A stretch of DNA of 37,816 nt from Phycisphaerae bacterium. Its GTDB lineage: Bacteria; Planctomycetota; Phycisphaerae; UBA1845. Shown here one piece after another: positions 25,353 through 34,800 of the stretch. Location of the stretch: NCBI GenBank assembly GCA_029260255.1, contig JAJDDR010000595.1:1-37816 (forward strand), in the 5' to 3' direction. Every line of letters begins with the position of its first letter. The stretch's first letter is position 1. The position numbers and the translations under genes are program-made. Under the pieces are notes generated by a model. It was not told the origin of the DNA. It was given only the letters and a program-made list of their open reading frames with translations, and did no database searches.

Positions 25353-25991
25353 CTAAGCACCCGCGCGCGACGCGGCAAACCTCGCTCCTCGCCGGGCCAG
25401 GATGATCGTACCCGCCGCGAGCAACAACATGGCCGTGACGAGCATGCCCCACTCGTTCACCGTCGGCACCGGAACGCCGCTCGCATCCACCGACCCGGAA
25501 TCGCCCGCGTAGTTCGTGGGTGAATTGACGCCCGTCGTGCCGTCCGCGTTTAGCGCGTTGATGCCGTCGAGCGGTAGTGCGCCGACGGCAAATGTCATCG
25601 TAGCGGCGGGGTACATCCAGTAGGTCAGCGTGTCCGCGCTGGTCGAGAAGAATCCATCCGGGATGATGTGGTCGGGTGTCGGAGCTCCGGGAAGCGCCGC
25701 GAATCCCGACGTCGCCAGCAGCAGGTGGCGATTCGCCGTGTTCCCGGTCAGGTTCGCCGGGAAGTCGAACTGATTGGCCGTGGTGTCGCTGAGCACCCAC
25801 TTGCCAAACAACGCCGTTTCACTCGCGGCGCCGCAGCATTCCATCATCTCGATGAACTGGATGGTCCCGTCGGAATTGCTGAACGCCTCATTGATTCGCC
25901 AGAGGTGTGATCCCGCCATCGCCGGGGCGCCGGCCGCCGCAACGAGCCCGGTGGCCACCAAAATCCGCGTAACTCTATTCAAACACACCAT
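25353..25991 (-). CDS. Secreted protein with IPTL-CTERM-like C-terminal sorting signal
   Basis: Signal peptide ILVATGLVAAAGAPAMAG; C-terminus VPTVNEWGMLVTAMLLLAAGTIILARRGARF (IPTLSEWGM-type motif, TM, basic tail). RBS GGGGAGG 8-9 nt upstream of ATG 25991. Confidence 0.82.
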   Translation of the reverse strand: MVCLNRVTRILVATGLVAAAGAPAMAGSHLWRINEAFSNSDGTIQFIEMMECCGAASETALFGKWVLSDTTANQFDFPANLTGNTANRHLLLATSGFAALPGAPTPDHIIPDGFFSTSADTLTYWMYPAATMTFAVGALPLDGINALNADGTTGVNSPTNYAGDSGSVDASGVPVPTVNEWGMLVTAMLLLAAGTIILARRGARFAASRAGA

Positions 25992-26075
25992 TTGATCGCC
26001 TCCCCAAATCATGGCTTGCCCGCCGTGTTGTCTTGCGGCGAGACACCGCCGACTTTCCCAACCCTACACACCGCG

Positions 26076-26104
26076 ATTGTACCGTACGTCCCGCGTCGCG
26101 TCAA
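26076..26104 (-). promoter_or_regulatory. Near-consensus sigma-70 promoter for the IPTL-CTERM gene
   Basis: Minus strand TTGACG (26104-26099) - 17 bp - TACAAT (26081-26076), ~85 bp upstream of the start codon at 25991. Confidence 0.65.
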
Positions 26105-26329
26105 CGCGTTCCGGCAAGCCCAAGGCGGTTAGGGTGTGGCCGTCTTCGTTGGCGCGGTTGAAATAATCGCGCCCCGCTTGATGTGCGCCGGCGCGCGGCT
26201 TGTGGGAGTCTGGGCGAATGGACGTGGCCGACGGCGTCACGGCCGTCTTCGCGACCAAGTGTCCATAGACCGGGCTGCTCTTGTTCAAACACGGTCCTCG
26301 ACACCGCGGGCCACCGCGACTGCGCCGCG

Positions 26330-27610
26330 TCAGCTGATGTGTAGTGCGAGCAGCGTTTGATCGTCTACCGCGGGGGCGTGGTCGGTGAACTGCCCGACGG
26401 CGTCGACCACGTCGCGAACGAAAGCCTGGGAGGACGCGTGCGGTCTCATGACGATCTCGTCGAGGCGGTCGGTGCCGAACTGCTCGTCGGCCGGGTCGGT
26501 CGCTTCGACGATGCCGTCGGTGAACAGCAGGATCTTGTCATCCGCGGTGAGCGCCAGACGATCCTCTTCATAGGCAACGCCGCACTGGATGCCGAGCGGC
26601 AGGCTGCGCGCGCCGGAGATGGAACACAGACCGCCGTCGGACCGTCGCCATCGAGGGGGGTTGTGTCCTGCCGACGCGTAGACAAGCGAGTTGCCTACGG
26701 AATCGTAGACGGCATAGAACGCGGTGACGAATGTCATCACGTCCATCGCGGCCTCACAGCGGAGGAGCAACTGCTCGTTGGCGAACGACAGCACCTCCGC
26801 CGGTCGCGAGAGGTCGAGCGCAGCGGAGTGCAACGTGGCGTGCATGCGCGCCATGACGACCGCGGCGGCGGCGCCGTGTCCGCTGACGTCGGCGATGAGG
26901 ATGCCCGAACGCCCGCGCTCGAGTGGGAAGAAGTCGTAGTAGTCGCCGCCCGCCCGGTGGGCAGTCGCGTAGTACGCGGCCATGTCGAGTCCGTTGCAGC
27001 ACGGCGCCGCCGTCGGCAGGAGCGACCGCTGGATGGCGGCGATTGTCTTGAACTCCGAATCGAGCGCCTCGTACGCTTCGCGCAACTGCTCGGCCATGAC
27101 CAGATTGTGCGTCGCTCGGCCGAAGAGATTGCCGGAGATGACGAGTTCGGGCAGGGTATCGAGGTCGATGGCGTTCGGCTTCTTCATGAGCGCGATCACC
27201 ATGTTGATCGACTCGCCGCGATCGAAGAGAGGCAGAGCGAGCAGACTGCGCATGCCTTCGAGATACTCCGCACTCGGGTCGGATGGGTCGACGCGAAAGT
27301 CGGTGAGCGCGCGGGGCTCGTTGCCGTAGATCAGGTCAGCGATGATGCCGCCCTCCAGGACGGGGAGGCGGTCCCTCTCTTTCCAGGGGTTGATCTCCTC
27401 GGTCCAGCGGCTGTCCCGTGTGATGCGAAAGCGCGGCGGATCGAGATCGCGCCGGCTGAGGGAGATGGTGACGTCCGCCGGCCGATGTCGCCGCACGTGC
27501 TCGCGATACCTGCGGACCATCTCCTGTGGGTCTGTTTGAAGGCTCACCTCGCGGACGAGGGTGACGGCTTCGTCGAGGCGTGCCTGAAGGTCGGCCGGCA
27601 GGTTATCCAT
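26330..27610 (-). CDS. GAF-like / SpoIIE (RsbU-type) serine phosphatase
   Basis: GAF-like region (LIYGNEPRALTDFRV...YLEGMRSLLALPLFDRGESINMVIAL) then the PP2C SpoIIE core (AIQRSLLPTAAP...AHRAGGDYYDFFPLERGRSGILIADVSGHGAAAAVVMARM...YASAGHNPPRWRR...LLFTDGIVEATD). The ORF is open to 27697; start uncertain. Confidence 0.85.
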   Translation of the reverse strand: MDNLPADLQARLDEAVTLVREVSLQTDPQEMVRRYREHVRRHRPADVTISLSRRDLDPPRFRITRDSRWTEEINPWKERDRLPVLEGGIIADLIYGNEPRALTDFRVDPSDPSAEYLEGMRSLLALPLFDRGESINMVIALMKKPNAIDLDTLPELVISGNLFGRATHNLVMAEQLREAYEALDSEFKTIAAIQRSLLPTAAPCCNGLDMAAYYATAHRAGGDYYDFFPLERGRSGILIADVSGHGAAAAVVMARMHATLHSAALDLSRPAEVLSFANEQLLLRCEAAMDVMTFVTAFYAVYDSVGNSLVYASAGHNPPRWRRSDGGLCSISGARSLPLGIQCGVAYEEDRLALTADDKILLFTDGIVEATDPADEQFGTDRLDEIVMRPHASSQAFVRDVVDAVGQFTDHAPAVDDQTLLALHIS

Positions 27611-27798
27611 TATGGCGCGCTCCAACGGTGGCAATTCGTCCCACCGGGATTCTCGCATGCCCGGTGGATTCCGCAAGGCGCGGCCTGCAACGGTCACCGT
27701 TGCCGTTGATCGGCGGATCGGTACACTGGGTTCGCTGTAAGTGTCACTTGTTTGGCACTGGGGCGTCCGTAGCCGGCTGATTGTGTGGGATCCGGGTC

Positions 27799-28797
27799 AT
27801 GCTGAACATCGGTGACGTGCGAATCGAGCATCCGTTCACGCAGGCGGCGTTGAGCGGGTACAGCGACCGGGCGATGCGTCGCGTGGCGCGAATGCACGGG
27901 GCATCGTACACCGTCAACGAGGTCGTGCTGGACAAGTCGGTCGTGCATGAGAGCGATTGGCAGAAGCAACTGCTCAGCGTCGAGCCGGACGAGCATCCGG
28001 TGGGCGCGCAGCTGATGGGTGCCGATCCCGACGCGTTCGCCGTGGCGGCGCGGCTGCTGTCGGACGCGGGGTACGACGTGATCGATATCAACTTCGGCTG
28101 CCCGGTGCCCAAGGCGCTGTCGCGCTGCCGCGGCGGGTACCTGCTCTCCGATCCGGCGGCCGCCTTGGAGATCGTCAAACGCACCGTGGAAGCGGTGGGG
28201 GGCGATCGTCCGGTAACGCTCAAGATGCGTCGCGGGATCGATGGCACGCGCGATAGCAAACGCTCGTTCTTTGCGATATTGGACGGCGCGTTTTCCGCGG
28301 GCGTGTCGGCGGTCACGGTGCATGGTCGGACGGTCGAGCAACGCTACAAAGGCCCCGCGGACTGGGACTTCATCGCGCGGGTCAAGGAGCACCTGGGGGA
28401 TCGCGTTGTGCTGGGCAGCGGCGATTTGCTGAGCGCTCGGGATTGCATCGACATGATCGCCCGGACGGGCGTGGACGGCGTGACCATAGCGCGCGGAGCG
28501 TTGGGCAACCCCTGGATTTTCAATCAGTGCCGGGCGCTGGCGGCCGGTGAAACGGACTTGCGCCCACCGACGCTGGTTGAACAACGCAGCACGCTGGCGT
28601 TTCATTTCGCCGAATCGGTCAGGCTCCATGGCGCGGGAAACGTCGGAAAGCTGATCGTCAAGCTGGCGATCAAGTACGGCCGGATGCACCCGCGCCCGCG
28701 GAGGGTGCGCGAGGCGTTCGCCGCAGCGCAGACCGTCGAAGCGTTCCATGCCGTGTTGGATCGGTGGTATGCGGCGGAGCGCGCGGACGACGTGTGA
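27799..28797 (+). CDS. dus: tRNA-dihydrouridine synthase (Dus family)
   Basis: QAALSGYSDRAMRRVAR; VGAQLMGADPDAFAVAARLL; DVIDINFGCPVPKALSRCRGGYLL; VTVHGRTVEQRYKGPADWDFI; GVTIARGALGNPWIF. Confidence 0.92.
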   Translation: MLNIGDVRIEHPFTQAALSGYSDRAMRRVARMHGASYTVNEVVLDKSVVHESDWQKQLLSVEPDEHPVGAQLMGADPDAFAVAARLLSDAGYDVIDINFGCPVPKALSRCRGGYLLSDPAAALEIVKRTVEAVGGDRPVTLKMRRGIDGTRDSKRSFFAILDGAFSAGVSAVTVHGRTVEQRYKGPADWDFIARVKEHLGDRVVLGSGDLLSARDCIDMIARTGVDGVTIARGALGNPWIFNQCRALAAGETDLRPPTLVEQRSTLAFHFAESVRLHGAGNVGKLIVKLAIKYGRMHPRPRRVREAFAAAQTVEAFHAVLDRWYAAERADDV

Positions 28798-28809
28798 GCG
28801 TCGTCCGCG
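28782..28809. terminator. Strong hairpin between convergent dus and PilZ genes
   Basis: CGCGGACGACG-tgtgag-CGTCGTCCGCG, perfect 11-bp stem overlapping the dus stop codon. Confidence 0.7.
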
Positions 28810-28819
28810 AATGCTCCGG

Positions 28820-29206
28820 TCAGTCGTCGATTCGGTCAGTTAGCTCCACGCCTACGAAGTACCCGCCGTTCGATGGCGTGCAGTGTCGGATGATGCCCTT
28901 GCCGTGGTAGGTGGCGTCGGGCTGGTGGATGGCCAACGGCAACATCAAGCCCACGGGGAACGGTCGCTCCGACAGCAAGCCCAGTCCGGCTTCGTTGAGG
29001 TTCTGACAGGTGGCGTAGGTTTCGATCTCGTCGCCGTTGCGGTCGAGGACCCAGAGTTGGACGGTCCCGGGGAACGGCCAGCGCTTTTCGTCGCGCCGCT
29101 CCCGGGTGCGGCGTTCGGCTGTGGCCCGCTGTCCGGCTTCCAGCAAGGTCCGAATTGTCTCGGTGTTCAGAGCGACGAATTCTTTGTCATCTACGTCTAC
29201 GCTCAC
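28820..29206 (-). CDS. PilZ-domain protein
   Basis: RRTRERRDEKRWPFPGTVQLWVLD...TYATCQNLNEAGLGLLSERPFPVGLMLPLAI...GYFVGVELTD matches the PilZ RxxxR...D/NxSxxG pattern loosely. GTG start. Confidence 0.72.
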   Translation of the reverse strand: MSVDVDDKEFVALNTETIRTLLEAGQRATAERRTRERRDEKRWPFPGTVQLWVLDRNGDEIETYATCQNLNEAGLGLLSERPFPVGLMLPLAIHQPDATYHGKGIIRHCTPSNGGYFVGVELTDRIDD

Positions 29207-29531
29207 TGGTCACCTCATGCTTGCAAACACTGAATCGCCCAATCACGATGCCGCGTGCGTCAGCCACCGTGGCTGTTACCCCGTCCGCGCGAGCCGCGGG
29301 ATGGATCCCTCAGCTCGGGAGGAACTCGCGGTCGCACGATGTTTGAGACGCGGTACTCGCCCCAACCCTACGATCCAACGGCGCGTCGAGCCAGACGCGT
29401 TTTCGGCCGGGATCCGCGTCGGATGCACCGATCGACTGTCCACAATTCGATTCGACTAACGGCGCGGCGCGCTTCAGGTCGAAGGACGGCGGAGACGGTG
29501 TTATAGGACGGGACGGGCGCGGCGTGCTGAC

Positions 29532-29795
29532 TCACACGCAGACGACGGAAGTGACCTCGGGGATGTGTTCCTTGAGGTTTCGCTCGACTCCCATGGTGAG
29601 GGTCATCGCGCTGGAGGGACAGCCGATGCAAGCGCCCAGCAGACGTACGCGGACCTTGCCGGATGCGTCGACGCCAATCAACTCGATATCGCCGCCGTCG
29701 GATTGCAGCGCCGGGCGGATACGCTCGAGCACCACAGCAACGCGCGCTTCGAGCGAGGCGTCGCCTCGCGGGGGAGGATCCCGACGCGTTTTCAT
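29532..29795 (-). CDS. NifU-like C-terminal domain protein (Fe-S scaffold type)
   Basis: RIRPALQSDGGDIELIGVDASGKVRVRLLGACIGCPSSAMTLTMGVERNLKEHIPEVTSV with CxxC. ORF open to 29969; ATG 29795 fits. Confidence 0.88.
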   Translation of the reverse strand: MKTRRDPPPRGDASLEARVAVVLERIRPALQSDGGDIELIGVDASGKVRVRLLGACIGCPSSAMTLTMGVERNLKEHIPEVTSVVCV

Positions 29796-29895
29796 GCGGT
29801 GCACCTTTCGACTCACCAGCGATCTGGCACGAGAACTCAACGTGATGGTAGCGGGGATTCGCGCCGAGTACAAACGCGCTGCTCGTCGCACGTGT

Positions 29896-30537
29896 TCAGG
29901 CGTCGCCGCCGGCGAGACGGAAGGACAGTTGCTCGAGGTGAACCGCGAGATCGACGGCCGCAACCGCACAGTCGGCTTTACGCAGCGTAACGGGGGCGAA
30001 GTTCAGGATACCGCGTACGCCGGCCGCCAATACGCGATCGGCTACGTCTTGTGCCTCGCCCGCGGGGATGGTGAGAACAGCCAGGCGGATGTTCAAGCTC
30101 TTTACCGTCTTGGCCATGTCTTCCATCCGCTGCACGACGATCGGTCGCGGTCCGTCGACGGTCTGTCCGATGACGGACGCGTCGTTGTCAAAGGCCGCGA
30201 CGACGTGGAACCCCTTCTTGGCGAACCCGCGGTAGCTCATCAATGCGCGGCCTAGGTTGCCCATGCCGACGAGCAGCACGTTCCAGCTCTTGTCGGTTCC
30301 GAGGATTCGGCGGACCTGCACGATCAACTCTTCGACGCGGTAGCCGATGCCGGGGTGCCCGAACTGCCCGAAATACGCGAGGTCCTTGCGAACCTGTGCA
30401 TCGGTGAGATCGAGCGACGCGCCGAGTTGTCGGCTCGAAACGGTGCTCTGCTGCCGGCCTGCGAGCGATTCGAGTTGACGCAGGTACAGGCTGAGGCGTC
30501 GAACTGCGGGGGCGGGAACTCCGTTCGGCTTGCCCAT
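29896..30537 (-). CDS. rex: Redox-sensing transcriptional repressor Rex
   Basis: N-terminal winged helix (VRRLSLYLRQLESL...SSRQLGASLDLTDAQVRKDLAYFGQFGHPGIGYRVEEL) and Rossmann NAD(H) domain (NVLLVGMGNLGRALMSYRGF...VVAAFDNDASVIGQTVDG). Confidence 0.94.
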   Translation of the reverse strand: MGKPNGVPAPAVRRLSLYLRQLESLAGRQQSTVSSRQLGASLDLTDAQVRKDLAYFGQFGHPGIGYRVEELIVQVRRILGTDKSWNVLLVGMGNLGRALMSYRGFAKKGFHVVAAFDNDASVIGQTVDGPRPIVVQRMEDMAKTVKSLNIRLAVLTIPAGEAQDVADRVLAAGVRGILNFAPVTLRKADCAVAAVDLAVHLEQLSFRLAGGDA

Positions 30538-30650
30538 GGATGGTCTCCCCGAATCGCGCGTCCGGGCGGTTCGGTGTTTGCCGACGGACTATAACGGGCT
30601 CGCGAATCGGGCGTCAACCACGGTCGTAAGGTGCGTCGTCGGCAATCGGC

Positions 30651-30680
30651 TTGACAGGTCTCGCTCCGATTGGGTACGGT
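30651..30680 (+). promoter_or_regulatory. Possible promoter for the 30779 gene
   Basis: TTGACA (30651-30656) - 18 bp - TACGGT (30675-30680). Good -35, weak -10. Confidence 0.35.
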
Positions 30681-30778
30681 CCCACCCGGCGCGGCGACCG
30701 CGGGAGGAGCGGGAACGTGAATTCCCCCCGCCCAAACCGGGAACTGGATCAAGACCGAGAGATCGCACAAGGCAGGCT

Positions 30779-31849
30779 ATGGTGAATCTAGCGTACGGGC
30801 GAATGGGCGCGGGGCGGTGGAGTCCGCCGCTGCTGGCGACTCTTGTGGCGTGCATTCTTGCCGCTTTGCCGGGGCGATCCGCGGCGCAGGCGACGACTGA
30901 CGAGGCGATCAACGAGCTGCGCGTTCGGACGCCGAGCGGCGCGAACGATGATCGAACGATCGATGACTGGCTCGGCGCGCAGATCGGCCGGTTGGGCTCG
31001 GCGAGCGATCCCGTCGCGGGCAAGCACGAGTTCCTTGCAAGTCTCTCTCGCGTCCGGGATGCGGTCGACTCGAAACAGGAATTCAAAGACGCCTTCGCCG
31101 CGCGTCTCGGGACACTTGCGGCCGCGGAGTTCGGAAAGGGCGATGCGCTGGGGACGCGGGTGGCGGATGCGATCGTTCGCGCGCTGCTGGACGCCAAAGA
31201 CAGGCGGGTCGTGGCGGGTCTCACGGCGGCGCTGTCTTTTCCGGCGGCGGAGATCCGGTATCTGGCCGCAAGGGGGTGCGTGGGAATTCGCGATTCGGTG
31301 CCTGCGAACGAGCGACGCCCGTTGCTCGACGCATTGAAGCAGGCGGGTGTGCGGGAGCCCAACGCGGTCGTCGTTGAGCGCATCTACACGGCGATGTCCT
31401 ACGGCGATCTGACGGCCGAAGCGCTTGATGCGATCGTCGACGTTCTGACCGCTCGGGTTGCCGGCTATCGCGAGGCGAAGGTGCTGGCCGATTCTGCTGA
31501 AGCGAGTGTTCTGGAGTATCTTGCCGGCGCTCAGATACCGCGGGCCCAGGGTGTCCGGATCGTACGGCAGCTTGCGTCGATGCTTCGACTCGATGTCGAG
31601 CATTACGTGCGTGGCGGTCTCTCGGATGACGTGGGAGTGGCGATCGAACTGCGCGTCGACGTGTGCGAGCGGCTCCTCTCGCGGATCACGGGTATCAATC
31701 CCGGCGAGACGGTTCGCGGCGTGATGCAGACCGGCGGCCCGGCCGTCGGTCCGAGCATGCAACTGGCGCTGATCGGTTGGATCGGCTCTGATCAGGCTGA
31801 CGGCGCGCTGACGGCGGGGACTTGGAACGTCCCACGCGGTGCGGATTAG
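30779..31849 (+). CDS. Secreted HEAT-repeat-like helical protein of unknown function
   Basis: Signal peptide (LLATLVACILAALPGRSAAQA), all-alpha repetitive body (ADAIVRALLDAKDRRVVAGLTAALSFPAAEIRYLAARGCVGI). The ORF opens at 30530; ATG 30779 gives the signal peptide. Confidence 0.65.
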   Translation: MVNLAYGRMGAGRWSPPLLATLVACILAALPGRSAAQATTDEAINELRVRTPSGANDDRTIDDWLGAQIGRLGSASDPVAGKHEFLASLSRVRDAVDSKQEFKDAFAARLGTLAAAEFGKGDALGTRVADAIVRALLDAKDRRVVAGLTAALSFPAAEIRYLAARGCVGIRDSVPANERRPLLDALKQAGVREPNAVVVERIYTAMSYGDLTAEALDAIVDVLTARVAGYREAKVLADSAEASVLEYLAGAQIPRAQGVRIVRQLASMLRLDVEHYVRGGLSDDVGVAIELRVDVCERLLSRITGINPGETVRGVMQTGGPAVGPSMQLALIGWIGSDQADGALTAGTWNVPRGAD

Positions 31850-31855
31850 ACCGCG
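31835..31855. terminator. Candidate hairpin overlapping the stop of 30779-31849
   Basis: CGCGGT-gcggattag-ACCGCG, perfect 6-bp stem between convergent genes. Confidence 0.4.
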
Positions 31856-31870
31856 CGGCGTGCCATCGTC

Positions 31871-34800
31871 TCATGGCTCCTCACTTCTAAGAACGATCGT
31901 CTGCGCTTCATACTCATCGACGGCGATGCAGAAACGGCGAAGCTCATCGTAGCGATTGCGCGGGACGGTGACGGTGTCGAAGATCAGTTCGCGGCTGACG
32001 CGCAGTGTTCTGCCGTCCCGCCGGACCGTCGCCTTGTAGGACATCCACGGTGTCGTCAGGTTGATGTCGGGCAGAGTCGACGCGACGCGCATTCGGTCTG
32101 GAATGAGAATCTCCTCCTTGAGTCGGTGGATCTGCCTGAACTGCATCCAGACGTCATGATGTCTGACGTCGCGCGGCGCGAATCGGGCGGTGGCCTCGGT
32201 GGGGCGCTTCAGTTGGATGGTCAGTTCGCGCCCGTTGTCCGCCGCGTAGTTTTCGGTGCGAAAGCTCATGCGGATGTCGACGGGGGCGTCGCGATCTTCG
32301 AGCGCGGAGAAGTCGAAGTCGGAAAGCGTGCTGCCCGGCGCGAAGCTGTTGAGCCACTGGGTGAGCCGCTCGGCTCTTTGACCGGGCTGCTTGAATGCGT
32401 TGCGGATCGACGCGGCGACTTGCCCGGTGGTGACCCACTTGCCGTTGACTTCTCCCGCGCCGTCGGGGTGCAGAGTGACATTCAATGACACTTCGCTCAC
32501 GGTGTTCGATGCGGGTTCGAGCGGCGTGCGCGTGAGTGCCATATCGCCGTCGGACTTCCAGACCATGGCGACGACGTCCTGATCGGCCCAGGGCAGGGCA
32601 CTGATCCCGTATTCGAGTGCGGTGCCGTCGACCCAGAGGTCTCGCGCCATGTCGCCCGTTTTGGGAATGAGGACTATGGCGTGGTTACACTGGTTGGAGG
32701 GAATCTCGTCGATGAGCCTGCCCGCGTCGCGGGTCCGAATGGTGGCGTAGCGAGCCTCGATGTCGCTCGCAGCGAGCATGGTGATGAGGAGTGTGGCCTT
32801 GTCCTTGCAATCACCCCACTGGTTGTGCAGGACGTTTGCGGCTTTGTTGGGCTTGTAACCGAAGATTCCGCCGCGCACGATCTTGTACTGAATTCCCTGG
32901 GACACGAAGTTCGCGATTGCGCGGATCTTCTCGCTGGTGGACTGCAGGCCGTCCGTCAGGGCGTGAACGCGCGCGATGAGGTCGAGGTCGGGCTGGAACT
33001 GCTCTTTGATGAGCGAGTGCTCCCACCGGGCGATGTCCTCCCAGCTCCGTATCGAGCTGACGCGAACTTGGGCGGCGACGTCGACCATCGGCGGGCTGTT
33101 GGGCTCGCCGGTGATGCGTGGAATGTCGCGGGCGTTCCAGATGTGGACGGTGTGGTTGTCAAACGTCTCGGTTCGGTATACGACGTCGTCGCCCCGATAC
33201 CAGTGGTTGACCGGTTTCGACTGCGGCGCAAGGAGCACAAATCGCGAGTCCAGCATCGGATCGGACGTCTGGAAGAAGAAGGTTTCGCTGTATTCGCGAC
33301 TCATCCAATCGTTGGCCGGGGCATACCCGGTGACGATGTAGTCGATGGTCGCTCCGGGCTGCAACTGCGAGAATTGGATCTGTGCGTCTGAGATGGAGGT
33401 CGCTTCGATCTCTGTTCCGTCGGGGCGGATAACGGCGGCGCGCTCCACGCGGTTGGCCCCGTTGGGCAGCGCCACCTGCGTCCACTGGCGTCTTCCGGCG
33501 TCGTCGAGGACCTTGATGGTCTGGTGGATTCGGTAGGTGCTGCTGCCGTCGTCGAACAGTTGGGTGATCATCTCGTCGAGAATGAGAACCGAGTCGCTCC
33601 GGGGATGGGTCGCCCGGCTGACTTCGCGCTGCAGGAGAGACGCGAATTCGGCGTCGCTGATGGCGTAGCGCTCGAATGCGAGGTTCTCTTGCGGCTCGAG
33701 GTACTCGACGTACTCGCGCAGCCAGCGATCATCGGGGCGAAACGCGAGTGATTCTCGAAACGCGGCCAACGCCGTTTCGTCATTGCCCATGCGTTGATGG
33801 ATGGTGCCGAGTTCGCGGTGGACGGCGTGATCGGCGGGGCAGATTCTCAGCGCTTGGTGACACTGTTCGATGGCCTCATCATAGCGTTTGAGGCTTGTCA
33901 GGAAACGTGCCCGTTCCAATCGAAGCTCGATATTGAGCGGATCGACACGCTGCATCATCCCATAGACGGCGACCGCGTCGTTGTAGCGGCGTTCCGCGAT
34001 CGCGCCGGCCAGGGCTTCGGAGCGCGCGAATCGACTGGTGAAATCGAGGCTGAGGATGTGCTCGACGAGTTGCTCGAATTCATCGGCGTAGCCGCGTGCG
34101 CTGCACATCTGCGCGTACGTCACGGCGGCCCGGAGGTCGGTCGGCATGGTCTCGTGCAGTGTTTTCGCCTTGCGAAAAGCCAGCTCCTCCCAGCCGCGAC
34201 CGGCGTAGTAGTTGACCCATTGAAATCCGGCGTCTCTCCAGTCGGGGCAACGCTGGTCGATGTCTTCGAGGACCTCGCGCTCCTGCCGGTGCAGACCGGC
34301 GCCGTTGTAGAACCGGGCGAGCATCAGTCGCAGTTGCAGGTTCCGCGGATCGACTTCAAGCCCGAGTTTCATCTGCTCGAGCGCTTTCTCGGCTTTGTCG
34401 TCACCCATGTAGGCGCGTGCCAGCAGGCGGTGGTGATCGGAACACCGGTCGTTCAGGCGACACAGTCGCTCGAATGTCTTGCTGGCTTGGGCGCTGAAGC
34501 GGTTGAGATTCTGGGCGAGACCCAGGTAGTACAACGCGTCCTCGTTCTGCGGATCGAACTGCACGACGCGTTCGAAATGCTCCATCATCGCGGCGGCGTA
34601 GGGAAACGTCGGGGGCGCGGCGTCGCTGCGGTCGGGCGTGTCATGGCGTTCGCGCCCGCAGTCGATGTTCTTTAGCGGCCGACCGGAGGGGTCCGTCAAG
34701 CGGGCCGAAAGGCGCCAGGCGCCCGTCTCGACGCCCACCTTGATGAGCAACTTGTTGTAACCCTTCTCGATTGTCAGCGGGATGGTGGTCTGGTCGGGTA

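Noticed and set aside
26105-26329. Short overlapping ORFs (FEQEQPGLWTLGREDG... and FNRANEDGHTLTALGLPER...)
   Set aside because: No frame persists with family-like conservation; region sits between a promoter and a gene end. Possible relic but unsupported.
26357-27709. 450-aa plus-strand ORF
   Set aside because: Fully antisense to the GAF/SpoIIE phosphatase, which has intact motifs.
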